From UBA1189 sp045660385 (GTDB taxonomy: Bacteria > Bacteroidota > Bacteroidia > Bacteroidales > Bacteroidaceae), in NCBI GenBank assembly GCA_045660385.1, contig JAZRDT010000157.1, positions 1 to 64,000 on the forward strand: a stretch of 64,000 nucleotides of DNA. Direction: 5' to 3'. The number at the start of each line of letters is the position of its first letter. Positions within the stretch are counted from its first letter, which is position 1. The position numbers and the translations under genes are program-made. Below the pieces are notes generated by a model. That model saw only the letters and a list, made by a program, of their open reading frames with translations, made no database searches and was not told the DNA's origin. This document shows positions 26,388 through 34,743 of this stretch, piece by piece.

Positions 26388-26562
26388 GCCTTTCTCAGTT
26401 TTTTTTCAAAAAAAATCAAAAAAAGTTGTTTTTCCCTTCGTTTTACTCCCATTAATAACCATTGAAGGTCATTTTACGCACTCTATCCTCACATTTCTCA
26501 TTACTTTACCGTTCTCCACAAAATCTTCATCGAGTATGTTATATACATTCACAAAAAAATGT

Positions 26563-26570
26563 TAATTTTG
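26563..26570 (+). promoter_or_regulatory. -7 box of mutS2
   Basis: TAATTTTG followed by CACC, 29 bases before the mutS2 start. No clear TTG lies at the usual upstream distance. Confidence 0.5.
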
Positions 26571-26599
26571 CACCATTATATAAAATAGGATATACACAC

Positions 26600-29149
26600 A
26601 TGATATACCCGAACAATTTCGAGCAGAAGATAGGTTTCGACCAAGTGCGCCACATCGTCAGCGGCCGCTGCCTTAGTACCTTGGGAAAAGATAAGGTAGA
26701 CGAGATGCAGTTCGCGACCGACAGCGATGAGGTGGCCCGCCTACTCGACGAGGTCACTGAGTTTGTACGCATCATCCAAGAGGAGGACGATTTTCCTAGC
26801 CAGCATTTCTTCGACGTGCGTCCAGCACTGCACCGTGCCAGCATCGTGGGTATGTATATGGACGAGGGTGAACTCTTCGACCTGCGCCGTTCGCTCGACA
26901 CGATAAATCAGATTGTACGGTTCTTCTACAGAGACGAGGAGGATGAGACAAGCAAATACCCCAATCTGGAGGCTTTAGCCGCAGAGGTGCACACTTTTCC
27001 CACCCTCACCCGCCGCATCGATGGCATCGTCAACAAGTTCGGAAAGATTAAAGACAACGCGTCGCCTTCCCTTGCAGGCATACGCCGCGAGTTGGCTGCC
27101 ACCACGGGCAGCATATCGCGCACGCTCAACTCCATACTGCGTTCGGCACAGGCCGAAGGTATCGTTGACAAGGATGTAAACCCTACTGTACGCGACGGCC
27201 GACTGGTAATCCCCGTGGTACCCGCACTGAAACGCCGCATCAAGGGTATCGTACATGATGAATCGGCCACCGGCAAAACGGTTTTCATAGAACCCGCCGA
27301 GGTGGTAGAGGCCAACAACCGCATACGCGAGCTCGAGGCCGAGGAACGCCGCGAGGTGATACGCATCCTCACCGAGTTTACCGATGAGGTGCGCCCACAG
27401 ATTCCCGAGATACTGGAATCCTACTCCTTTTTAGCCGAGATCGACTTCATCCGCGCCAAGGCACTCACGGCCATCACAATGGATGCCATACGCCCCGAGC
27501 TGTGCGACCATCCACACATTGATTGGGTAGAAGCCGAGCACCCCTTGCTGCGCATCACCCTGGCCAAGCACGACAAGAAGGTGGTGCCACTGGACATCCA
27601 ACTGAGCCGCGAACAGCGCATACTCATCATATCGGGTCCGAACGCCGGCGGAAAATCGGTGTGTCTCAAGACTGTAGGTTTATTGCAATACATGCTACAG
27701 TGCGGTATGCTCATCCCCGTGAAGCGAGCTAGCCGTGCCGGAATATTCCGAAGCATATTTATAGATATAGGTGACGAGCAGAGCATCGAGGACGACCTCA
27801 GCACCTACAGCAGCCACCTGCTGAACATGAAGAATATGATGCGCGAGGCCGATGGCCGCAGCCTCATCCTCATCGATGAATTCGGTAGCGGTACCGAGCC
27901 CCTCATCGGAGGCGCCATTGCCGAGGCGGTGCTTCGCCGCTTCAACGACAAGCGGGCCTACGGCGTTATCACGACCCACTACTCGAACTTGAAGCAGTTT
28001 GCCGACAGCCACAAGGGGGTGGTCAACGGTGCTATGCTCTACGACCGCCACCTGATGCAGGCACTCTACCAGTTGCAGATAGGAAACCCCGGCAGCTCGT
28101 TTGCTGTGGAGATAGCCCGCAAGATAGGTCTCCCCGAAGAGGTTATTGCCGATGCTTCGGAGATCGTGGGCAGCGAGTACATCCAGTCGGACAAATACCT
28201 GCAGGACATCGTGCGCGACAAGCGCTATTGGGAAACCAAGCGACAAAATATCCGACAGAAGGAAAAGCAACTCGAAGCCCTCATTGCCCAATACGAAGGT
28301 GAGATGGAAGAGCTGAAGAAGAGTCGCAAGAGCGTCATTCGCGAAGCCAAGGAGGAGATGAAGCAACTCTTGCAGGAGTCGAATGCCCGCATCGAGAACA
28401 CCATACGTACCATCAAGGAGGCACAGGCCGAAAAGGAGCAGACACGTCAGGCACGCCAGGAACTGGCCGAATGGAAAGAGGCTGTCACCGACAACGGAGC
28501 CGACGAGTACGAAGCACGCATACAGCGTAAGATGGAGCAGCTCAAGGCACGACAGGAGCGAAAGAAAAAAAAGAAGGAAGGCCCCCACCCCAACTCCCCC
28601 AAGGGGGAGGAGACCAAAACCTCAAGCTACCAATCATCCCCCCTTGGGGGGAACGAGAGGGGCCGTGGGTCTCTTGAGGTTGGTTCCCTCGTCCGCATCA
28701 AAGGACAGCAGACCATCGGCACCATCGAGCAGATCAACGGCAAGAATGCGATGGTCACCTTCGGCATGATGCGCACCATGACCAAGCTCAGCAAGTTAGA
28801 ACCCGCCACTCAAGAGGCAGCACGCCAGCAGGAAGCCGAACGCCCACGCGCCTACACCTACCTAAGCCGAGAGACACAAGAGAACATCTCGGAACGCCGC
28901 CTTCACTTCAAGCAAGACATCGATGTGCGTGGCATGCGTGGCGAAGAGGCCCTGCAAGCCGTTACCTACTACATCGACGACGCCGTACTGCTCAGCATGC
29001 CCCGTGTGCGCATACTGCACGGAACAGGCAACGGCATACTGCGCACCCTCATACGTCAATACCTGCAAGCCAACCCCGCCGTGGCCAGTTGTCGCGACGA
29101 GCATGTACAGTTCGGTGGAGCGGGCATCACGGTGGTGGAATTAAATTGA
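26600..29149 (+). CDS. mutS2: Endonuclease MutS2 (MutS family ATPase with Smr domain)
   Basis: 849-residue MutS-family protein. It has the MutS core clamp region, an ABC-type ATPase with Walker A GPNAGGKSV (about 346-354) and Walker B LILIDEFGSGTEP, a long coiled coil (about 530-660), a KOW-like segment (EVGSLVRIKGQQTIG) and a C-terminal Smr nuclease domain (DVRGMRGEEAL from about 774; LHGTGNGILRTLI). MutS2 acts on branched DNA to suppress recombination or on collided ribosomes, depending on species. ATG 26600 is chosen; the longer frame to 26462 overlaps the promoter. Odd: residues about 661-694, between the coiled coil and the KOW-like segment, are encoded by a palindromic G/C-rich repeat inserted in frame, giving a Pro/Gly/Ser-rich stretch unlike the rest of the protein. 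Confidence 0.92.
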   Translation: MIYPNNFEQKIGFDQVRHIVSGRCLSTLGKDKVDEMQFATDSDEVARLLDEVTEFVRIIQEEDDFPSQHFFDVRPALHRASIVGMYMDEGELFDLRRSLDTINQIVRFFYRDEEDETSKYPNLEALAAEVHTFPTLTRRIDGIVNKFGKIKDNASPSLAGIRRELAATTGSISRTLNSILRSAQAEGIVDKDVNPTVRDGRLVIPVVPALKRRIKGIVHDESATGKTVFIEPAEVVEANNRIRELEAEERREVIRILTEFTDEVRPQIPEILESYSFLAEIDFIRAKALTAITMDAIRPELCDHPHIDWVEAEHPLLRITLAKHDKKVVPLDIQLSREQRILIISGPNAGGKSVCLKTVGLLQYMLQCGMLIPVKRASRAGIFRSIFIDIGDEQSIEDDLSTYSSHLLNMKNMMREADGRSLILIDEFGSGTEPLIGGAIAEAVLRRFNDKRAYGVITTHYSNLKQFADSHKGVVNGAMLYDRHLMQALYQLQIGNPGSSFAVEIARKIGLPEEVIADASEIVGSEYIQSDKYLQDIVRDKRYWETKRQNIRQKEKQLEALIAQYEGEMEELKKSRKSVIREAKEEMKQLLQESNARIENTIRTIKEAQAEKEQTRQARQELAEWKEAVTDNGADEYEARIQRKMEQLKARQERKKKKKEGPHPNSPKGEETKTSSYQSSPLGGNERGRGSLEVGSLVRIKGQQTIGTIEQINGKNAMVTFGMMRTMTKLSKLEPATQEAARQQEAERPRAYTYLSRETQENISERRLHFKQDIDVRGMRGEEALQAVTYYIDDAVLLSMPRVRILHGTGNGILRTLIRQYLQANPAVASCRDEHVQFGGAGITVVELN
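28579..28681 (+). repeat. Palindromic repeat inserted in frame in mutS2
   Basis: About 103 bp holding two perfect hairpins, CTCCCCC-AA-GGGGGAG (28594-28609) and CCCCCC-TT-GGGGGG (28638-28651), and a 9-bp inverted repeat AACCTCAAG/CTTGAGGTT (28618-28626 with 28673-28681). It resembles intergenic G/C-hairpin repeats such as those inside 25940-26198. It keeps the reading frame and sits in a linker. Confidence 0.75.
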
Positions 29150-29192
29150 AAATTAAAAATTGAAAATTCCCCACCATTCATCTTTACCCATA

Positions 29193-29220
29193 AACATTAA
29201 TCATTCAACATTAATCATTC
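29193..29220. repeat. 14-bp direct tandem repeat
   Basis: AACATTAATCATTC occurs twice in direct succession (29193-29206, 29207-29220) in the short A/T-rich gap between mutS2 and the TRIC gene. Similar AACATTAA-type strings recur at 37335-37360, 37440-37455 and 62485-62520, suggesting a common low-complexity intergenic sequence. Confidence 0.7.
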
Positions 29221-29234
29221 AACAAAAAATCAAC

Positions 29235-29861
29235 ATGATGAATATCTCATTCGTAGACATTATCGAATTCGTCGGAACCTTTGCCTTCGCCATCAGTGGT
29301 ATCCGCCTGGCCTCAGCCAAGCAGTTCGACCTCTTTGGAGCCTATGTTGTAGGCCTTGTCACCGCCATCGGTGGTGGTACTATCCGTGACCTCCTGCTCG
29401 ATGTCACTCCTTTCTGGATGAACAATCCCATCTACCTCATCATTACCGCCCTTGCCCTGATATGGGTAATGATATTCAGTAAATACCTCGTAAGGATGAA
29501 TAATACGTTCTTCCTCTTCGACGCCATTGGCCTTGCCCTCTTTGCCGTGGTAGGTATACAGAAAACCCTCGATGCAGGCTTCCCCCTGTGGGTGGCTACC
29601 ATTATGGGTACCTTCACCGGTGCAGCAGGTGGAGTGTTGCGCGACGTATTCATCAATGAGATTCCCCTCGTGTTCCGCAAGGATATCTACGCTATGGCAT
29701 GCGTCATGGGCGGTTTCGCCTACTGGATATGCGGCCGTTTGGGAACTGACCCCATCATGACACAGATTATCTGCGGTATCAGTGTCTTCCTTACCCGCAT
29801 CCTTGCCGTGAAATTCCACGTCAGCCTCCCCATCCTCAAGGGTGAAGACGACGAAGAATAA
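29235..29861 (+). CDS. TRIC-type cation channel family protein (UPF0126)
   Basis: 208-residue inner-membrane protein with about seven hydrophobic helices arranged as two UPF0126 repeats. Each has a Gly-rich turn: AIGGGTIRDLLLD in the first repeat and GAAGGVLRDVFINE in the second. This family corresponds to the bacterial homologues of trimeric intracellular cation channels. The frame continues upstream to 29160, but the segment is encoded by low-complexity repeat DNA; ATG 29235 (or 29238) starts the conserved NISFVDIIEFVGTFAFA helix. It lies 85 bases after mutS2 and may be co-transcribed. The ion specificity is not evident. Confidence 0.85.
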   Translation: MMNISFVDIIEFVGTFAFAISGIRLASAKQFDLFGAYVVGLVTAIGGGTIRDLLLDVTPFWMNNPIYLIITALALIWVMIFSKYLVRMNNTFFLFDAIGLALFAVVGIQKTLDAGFPLWVATIMGTFTGAAGGVLRDVFINEIPLVFRKDIYAMACVMGGFAYWICGRLGTDPIMTQIICGISVFLTRILAVKFHVSLPILKGEDDEE

Positions 29862-29891
29862 TATACAGAAGAAACAAAGATATAAAAATGA

Positions 29892-29918
29892 AGAGGGTGC
29901 GTCAATGACGCACCCTCT
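29892..29918. terminator. Bidirectional hairpin between TRIC and GH2 genes
   Basis: Perfect 12-bp stem AGAGGGTGCGTC/GACGCACCCTCT with a 3-nt loop between converging genes. The GTGCGTC core is shared with the terminator at 35557-35586. Confidence 0.85.
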
Positions 29919-29936
29919 ATTCATTATAGCTATCGT

Positions 29937-32330
29937 TTACTTCACATTTACCCTAACCTTTTGGGAGCGCAGGCCTTTACCAGAGACGGACAACGTGCAG
30001 CTTCCCTTCTTCATGGACGAGCGCAACACCACAAGAGCGCGTCCCTTCCATACGTTATGGACGGCATCTACGGTGGAGCCCAACTCCTTGATATCGGCAT
30101 TACCAAAGGCTGCCAGCGTGCCGTTTCCCTGCACTGACAGGCTGAGCTCATTGGTTGCATTCGGGCACACCACTCCATGCTTGTCGACCACCTCTACCGT
30201 AACGAAGGCAAGGTCTTGTCCATCGGCCTTGATGGTGGTACGGTCGGCCAGAAGACGTATAGCATAAGGTTCGCCCGCCGTGCGCAACGTGTTGCGGCCC
30301 GTGTTCATCTCGGCAATCGGGTTTCCTTGCTCGTCAACAGCCACTGCACGCAGTGTACCGGGCATATAGGGTATGGTTATCACCGCCTTATACTCCTCGG
30401 CTCTCGTGGTCGGACGCTCAGCCACCAAGCTATCGTTGAGGTATAACCGTACACGAGGAGCACGGCTGTATATCTCCACCTCAATGGGGCGGCCTTCGTG
30501 ACCGGGCCATGTCCAGCTCTCAAACGTAGGCCACACGCTCCATTGCGTCTCCCTGATTTGTCCATAGTAACCATTGGGTTCCTTTACCGAGAGATAAAGC
30601 GGGCGGTCGACATTCCAAAGCATATCTCTATAGTACGAAATAGGCTTACGCTGACCCACAAAATCGATATCGCCGCAATAGGCTGCATGCCAGGGGAACT
30701 GGTTACGATGATAGTGTTCGCCCTCACTCTCGCCTTTGTAATACCAACGTCCAATACCGCTCTCGCCCTGATAATCAATGGCTGTCCACACGAAGTCACC
30801 GAATATATAGGGATGGTCGGCACTATAGGCCCAGTTCCAGAAAGCTTCGCGCGGATACGACTCACTCTGATACATCACGCGTTGTGGGTCGCGCTCGTGG
30901 TCAGTCGCATGCTTATGTATCATATAGTTGTAGCCCACAAGCTCGAAGGCTTCAGCCAACGGGTCGTAAATTTCCCAATCACTATCCCAAGCGCAGAGCG
31001 CTGAGGTGACAGGACGTGTAGGATCCAGTTCGCGGCATAGCTTGGCAAACTTTCTGGCCGTGGTCACAACCTGAATCTCCTTACGTTCGATGACCTCATT
31101 GCCCACACTCCAAGCGAAGATACTCGGATGGTTGCGGTCACGCAACACGAGTGCAGAGAGGTCAGTTTGCCAGTGCTTATCGATAAGCGTAGAGTAATCG
31201 TAGGTGTTCTTGGCCGAGCGCCATCCGTCGAAGGCCTCGTCTATCACAAGCAATCCAATGCGGTCGCATGCATCGAGGAAAGCCTCTGAAGGAGGGTTAT
31301 GGCTGGTGCGCACGGCATTAAACCCGGCCGCTTTCATCAGCTCGGCCTTACGCTCTTCGGCACGGTCAAAGGCCGCTGCGCCAAGGATGCCATTGTCGTG
31401 GTGCAGACAACCGCCATTGAGTTTGATGGGTTGACCATTGAGAAGGAATCCCTGTTCTGAACTGAAGGCAATGCTGCGAATGCCGAAGGTCTGGGTCGTC
31501 ACATCGATCGGCTTGTTGTTCTCGCTGATGGTGAGCGTGGCATGATAGAGGTGAGGCGTATCGGGACTCCACAGATGAGCGTGGGACACATCAAAAAGAT
31601 GGGAAACCTCCAATTCTTCGTGAGGTTTTACACGCACCGTACGGGAGTGCATACTGGAGAAACTGCCTCCGATGCTCGCATCCTGAGCTATCTCAAAGCA
31701 CACATCAAGCACGCGGTCGCGGTCGCTCTCATTGACAATCACCGTCTGCACATCTACCCTGCTCATATCGTCCTGCGCCACCACTGGTGTAGTGACAAAT
31801 GTGCCCCAATGCTTGAAGTGCACATCGGCCGTCTCGATAAACCACACGTGGCGATAGATTCCCGAACCCGTATACCAACGGCAGTTCTTCTGTTGCGAAT
31901 TGTCCACGCGAACAACCACCTCATTGTCGCCCTCACGCAGCAATTCCGTCACATCGCGCAAGAAGGAGCTGTAGCCGTAGTGCTGCGTACCAGTAGACGT
32001 GCCATTAACGACAACCTCGGCATTCATATATACCCCCTCAAAATAGAGCGAATAACGGCGATCGGCGCTTTTCGTTTTCAAGTGCAACACCTTACGATAC
32101 TCTCCCTTCCCTGTAGGATAATAACCTCCATCATTACCGGCTGGTTCATCGGCCACAGGTACCCCTTGAATACTCCAATCGTGCGGAAGATTCACTTTCA
32201 CCACCGGGTGCCCCTCTCGGGCAAACTCCCAGTTGTCATCAATCAACGTGCGCCTTTGCTGCGCCACAACTGACACTACGCTAAATGCTATAGCTACAAG
32301 CATCACATACAAACGACATGTTTTTTTCAT
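29937..32330 (-). CDS. Glycoside hydrolase family 2 protein (beta-galactosidase-like)
   Basis: 797-residue secreted glycosidase with a signal peptide (VAIAFSVVSVVAQ). Domains in order: sugar-binding jelly roll (about 30-190, NLPHDWSIQG near its start), immunoglobulin-like domain (about 190-290), TIM barrel (about 290-600) and C-terminal beta domains typical of Bacteroidetes GH2 enzymes. In the barrel, NAVRTSHNPPSEAFLDACDRIG precedes the strand SVGNEVIE, whose Glu (about 411) should be the acid/base. A YQSESYPREAF segment (about 486) contains the probable nucleophile Glu, followed by GDFVWTAIDYQGESG. The likely activity is beta-galactosidase or another beta-glycosidase; GH2 also covers glucuronidases and mannosidases. 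The gene is monocistronic with a TACCTTTG box upstream, not in a recognisable polysaccharide utilisation locus. Confidence 0.88.
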   Translation of the reverse strand: MKKTCRLYVMLVAIAFSVVSVVAQQRRTLIDDNWEFAREGHPVVKVNLPHDWSIQGVPVADEPAGNDGGYYPTGKGEYRKVLHLKTKSADRRYSLYFEGVYMNAEVVVNGTSTGTQHYGYSSFLRDVTELLREGDNEVVVRVDNSQQKNCRWYTGSGIYRHVWFIETADVHFKHWGTFVTTPVVAQDDMSRVDVQTVIVNESDRDRVLDVCFEIAQDASIGGSFSSMHSRTVRVKPHEELEVSHLFDVSHAHLWSPDTPHLYHATLTISENNKPIDVTTQTFGIRSIAFSSEQGFLLNGQPIKLNGGCLHHDNGILGAAAFDRAEERKAELMKAAGFNAVRTSHNPPSEAFLDACDRIGLLVIDEAFDGWRSAKNTYDYSTLIDKHWQTDLSALVLRDRNHPSIFAWSVGNEVIERKEIQVVTTARKFAKLCRELDPTRPVTSALCAWDSDWEIYDPLAEAFELVGYNYMIHKHATDHERDPQRVMYQSESYPREAFWNWAYSADHPYIFGDFVWTAIDYQGESGIGRWYYKGESEGEHYHRNQFPWHAAYCGDIDFVGQRKPISYYRDMLWNVDRPLYLSVKEPNGYYGQIRETQWSVWPTFESWTWPGHEGRPIEVEIYSRAPRVRLYLNDSLVAERPTTRAEEYKAVITIPYMPGTLRAVAVDEQGNPIAEMNTGRNTLRTAGEPYAIRLLADRTTIKADGQDLAFVTVEVVDKHGVVCPNATNELSLSVQGNGTLAAFGNADIKELGSTVDAVHNVWKGRALVVLRSSMKKGSCTLSVSGKGLRSQKVRVNVK

Positions 32331-32359
32331 GATTCGATATTTATTGTTACTACCCTTTG

Positions 32360-32367
32360 CAAAGGTA
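32360..32367 (-). promoter_or_regulatory. -7 box of the GH2 gene
   Basis: TACCTTTG on the minus strand, 29 bases before the GH2 start. No TTG at normal spacing is evident, so the -33 contact may be weak or regulator-dependent. Confidence 0.5.
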
Positions 32368-32515
32368 ATCTTTTTTTATTCTGAAAGACTAAAGTTTTGA
32401 CAAAAAAATAAATTGCGTATAGCGCATATCTGCAGCGAGGACAAAAACGAGTGATACAGGTATATAATGATTTACGTTTACCCCCTGGCAATGGCAGCGA
32501 ACAGTACAGCATACA

Positions 32516-32583
32516 AGATTGATTATCAATCTCCACAACTACTGTCAAGGGGTCTGCCAAGGGGTCGGCACACCCCTTGGCAG
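32516..32583. repeat. Two perfect intergenic hairpins
   Basis: AGATTGAT-T-ATCAATCT (32516-32532) and a 12-bp stem CTGCCAAGGGGT/ACCCCTTGGCAG with loop CGGCAC (32554-32583). Neither abuts a gene end. They belong to the 800-bp region 32331-33130, which has no convincing gene and is built of inverted and tandem repeats. Confidence 0.7.
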
Positions 32584-32718
32584 AAGATTATCCACTGAGT
32601 ACCAGCAGTGTTAAGTCCCATACCACAGCCAATGCCAAGGGTCGTGAGTGAATCATTATATGAGAAAACACATCACCAACCAAGGAAAACGCATTATAGA
32701 AGCTCTTAGAGTTTCACA

Positions 32719-32910
32719 CTCACGCGAATCTCGCAAATCACGCGAAAACGCATCGTTTCACTCGCGTTTACCATCCGGGCTGCCACATACGCCGACACAA
32801 TATGAAAGTGTCGGTTGCGACGACGAGAACTTTAGTTCTCCCAAGGAGTACGAAGCCAAAAGCGAAGTCTGCGATGTATGACTTTGCGGGATTTGCGAGA
32901 TTCGCGTGAG
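32719..32910. mobile_element. 192-bp element bounded by 21-bp perfect inverted repeats
   Basis: The arm at 32719-32739 (starting CTCACGCGAATC) is perfectly complementary to 32890-32910, and weaker similarity extends outward a few bases (GTTTCA versus GTTTG). The interior holds CCGACAC-n9-GTGTCGG (32792-32814) and GAGAACT-TT-AGTTCTC (32825-32840), which match a region near 62.3 kb. No transposase or credible frame is inside. Confidence 0.65.
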
Positions 32911-32961
32911 ACAAACAGGTCAAATAGGTGAAATAAACAAGTGATACGATAGTATCTATGC

Positions 32962-33047
32962 AGCGAGATTGCAGTATCAGTATAGCGAGACTACAATTTC
33001 AGTATAGCGAGACCGCAGTATCTGCATAGTGAGACCAGAGTATCACC
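32962..33047. repeat. 22-bp tandem repeat, about four copies
   Basis: Imperfect units starting AGCGAGA at 32962, 32984, 33006 and 33028 (the last reads AGTGAGA), each followed by a CAGTATC-like segment. The spacing is exactly 22 bp. Confidence 0.8.
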
Positions 33048-33130
33048 ACACAGAAATCATCTGAAACTAGCCTTACCTAATAAAAAAGAAGCTTTAGGTC
33101 TGAAAGAACATAGGCTATCTCCACACGCGA

Positions 33131-33565
33131 TTACCAATCGTACTCCTCTACGTAGGCATCAAAGTCGGGGAGATCGGTGACACCAATCCGCACCATCGCT
33201 TGGCGTATGTGCTCCTGCGTAGCGGGGTCAATGAGTCGCTCGCCCGCACGGAGACGGAAGTAGCGAGTGTGGCCGAAGTCGTGCTCCAAGGTCTGACGCA
33301 AGACATTGGCTTGGGCCACGGTGAGTCCCGAAAGCATTCTCACAAAACCACGGGCATAGCGCACCTTCTCTGCCGAACGGAACATAGGGCAGTCGCCCTC
33401 TATCGTGGAGAGATAAACGGGATTGATGACCTGTATAGACAGTTCGTCGGGCGACACCATCGCCAAGGCGATGTTGCGCAGACACTCTGCAGCACGCGGA
33501 CAATCGGTTTTGACACACAGACGATAGGTCTTAGGCATCGGGTGTGAGGAGGTTTCGGTTTTCAT
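33131..33565 (-). CDS. DUF6078-like hypothetical protein
   Basis: 144-residue cytoplasmic protein. The N-terminal region has spaced cysteines (YRLCVKTDCPRAAECLRN, later GDCPMF) that could bind metal, and a helical segment VAQANVLRQTLEHDFGHTRYFRL follows. It resembles a Bacteroidetes family I know as DUF6078, with moderate certainty. No signal or membrane segment is seen. ATG 33565 is chosen over a GTG two codons upstream. It lies 69 bases after the DUF2442 gene on the same strand but appears to be a separate unit; its function is unknown. Confidence 0.6.
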   Translation of the reverse strand: MKTETSSHPMPKTYRLCVKTDCPRAAECLRNIALAMVSPDELSIQVINPVYLSTIEGDCPMFRSAEKVRYARGFVRMLSGLTVAQANVLRQTLEHDFGHTRYFRLRAGERLIDPATQEHIRQAMVRIGVTDLPDFDAYVEEYDW

Positions 33566-33634
33566 TGACACGTAGGATTATATAGGTACAAATGTAGGGA
33601 TATATTTTTTGACAAGAGTATTGCTACACGATTA

Positions 33635-34042
33635 TCAGATGGCAATCAATTCTTGGCCAATAGCGCGTATAGTCTGTAGTATCTCATTATAGCGTACAGG
33701 TGACGGGCGCTTACTACCACTGATGTACTGTGCAAACAAACTTTGCGACATCCCCAAACGACGAGCAATGGCCGAAGCGTTCAGTTCGGGATGAGCAATG
33801 AAAAGGTCGTAGAGCGGATTAGACTTTCGTTCGCGGAAGAAAGCGTGGAAACTGAGATCCTCATCCACCTCATCCCAACGGATGCCATACTCGTCATAAG
33901 TGAATTGTGCACGCTGCTCGGGAGTAGCAAACCGCAATCTCTGATAGTCGGCAAACTTCTCCGAGGCTTCTCTACCATCTGCAGTGCGTATCCACACAGC
34001 ATCATCGGTAATCCAAATCTTTTCGATGTTATACTTCTCCAT
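33635..34042 (-). CDS. DUF2442 protein with C-terminal helix-turn-helix
   Basis: 135-residue protein. The N-terminal half (WITDDAVWIRTADGREA through GIRWDEVDEDLSFHAFF) fits DUF2442. The C-terminal part (HPELNASAIARRLGMSQS, then SGSKRPSPVR) fits a Cro/C1-type helix-turn-helix. DUF2442 genes commonly follow DUF4160 genes, as here (gap nine bases), and such pairs are regarded as candidate toxin-antitoxin modules. The DNA-binding half would suit an antitoxin that represses its own promoter. No toxicity can be inferred from the sequence. Confidence 0.75.
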   Translation of the reverse strand: MEKYNIEKIWITDDAVWIRTADGREASEKFADYQRLRFATPEQRAQFTYDEYGIRWDEVDEDLSFHAFFRERKSNPLYDLFIAHPELNASAIARRLGMSQSLFAQYISGSKRPSPVRYNEILQTIRAIGQELIAI

Positions 34043-34051
34043 AATAGCAGG

Positions 34052-34291
34052 TTATTTCGTTTTGTTAAAGAACTTGTTCCAATGCTCAGCTATCACCTCC
34101 TGGTTCTCCTCGATGATAGATTCAACAAGCTTCAGTTCCGATTGTTTCATACCATCATTGTGCACGAGTTGCACCGGATCAATGGTAAACTTTGCGTGTG
34201 CATCACCTTTTATTACATGCACATGTATAGGTTCATGGTCATTGGCATAAAACATGAAGCGAAATCCAAAGAGAATAAATATGGTAGGCAT
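34052..34291 (-). CDS. DUF4160 family protein
   Basis: 79-residue protein with the DUF4160 signature: MPTIFILFGFRFMFYANDHEPIHVHV, with the conserved P-x-H-V-H cluster and a following charged strand, then a helical C-terminus (IIEENQEVIAEHWNKFF). It is the first gene of the pair with DUF2442, behind a well-formed promoter at 34317-34347. It is the candidate toxin or effector partner of the pair by analogy, not shown experimentally here. Confidence 0.8.
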   Translation of the reverse strand: MPTIFILFGFRFMFYANDHEPIHVHVIKGDAHAKFTIDPVQLVHNDGMKQSELKLVESIIEENQEVIAEHWNKFFNKTK

Positions 34292-34316
34292 AGACTCAAT
34301 TGTTTATTATCCGCAG

Positions 34317-34347
34317 CAAATATAGGTAATATTTTTATAACCCACAA
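34317..34347 (-). promoter_or_regulatory. Promoter of the DUF4160-DUF2442 pair
   Basis: On the minus strand TTG (plus 34345-34347), a 20-nt spacer and TATATTTG (plus 34317-34324), 26 bases before the DUF4160 start. Confidence 0.65.
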
Positions 34348-34480
34348 GCGATTTCTTATTTTTAGAAATAATTCTATTTCTTACACCGATTAGGAATACT
34401 GTCCGAAAATTAGGAATCAAAAAAGAAAGTAGATAAACAAAAAGTTTCTTATCGGTGTATACATTATACAAAGATTTTAC

Positions 34481-34488
34481 TACCTTTA
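34481..34488 (+). promoter_or_regulatory. Putative -7 box of the DUF3791-DUF3990 operon
   Basis: TACCTTTA, one mismatch from the consensus, 31 bases before the first ATG. The 227-bp region to the divergent DUF4160 gene is A/T-rich and has only these two promoters. Confidence 0.4.
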
Positions 34489-34518
34489 CATCGTGAATTC
34501 CCAAAAGTGTCTCCTCGT

Positions 34519-34743
34519 ATGGACAAGAAGCTTGTAGACAAAGTGAATTATATGATTGCTGTGATAAGTGACTTCGCAGCATTGCACTCACTTAGCAATG
34601 CGCAGTCGTATCGTTACCTGAACCGTTATAAGGGATTGGATTTTATCGACAAACACTATGAGGTGGAGCATACGCTCCCGTTTGAAGATGTCATAATGGA
34701 CCTTACCGCCTACTGCAAACGACAAGGAGGAGCACTGGTATGA
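34519..34743 (+). CDS. DUF3791 family small protein
   Basis: 74-residue mainly helical protein matching DUF3791 (a VNYMIAVISDFA helix, then LDFIDKHYEVEHTLPFEDVIMDL). Such proteins are frequently encoded directly before DUF3990 genes. ATG 34519 is used; an in-frame GTG lies four codons upstream. Its stop overlaps the DUF3990 start (ATGA), so the two are translationally coupled and likely interact. The probable role is antitoxin-like partner, by analogy with the gene arrangement. Confidence 0.75.
   Translation: MDKKLVDKVNYMIAVISDFAALHSLSNAQSYRYLNRYKGLDFIDKHYEVEHTLPFEDVIMDLTAYCKRQGGALV

Noticed and set aside
32648..32881. 77-codon frame within the repeat-rich intergenic region
   Set aside because: It runs across the 21-bp inverted repeat and hairpins, so the frame is a by-product of repeat DNA.
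34307..34591. 94-codon minus-strand frame between the two toxin-antitoxin-like modules
   Set aside because: It spans both divergent promoters and has no family resemblance.
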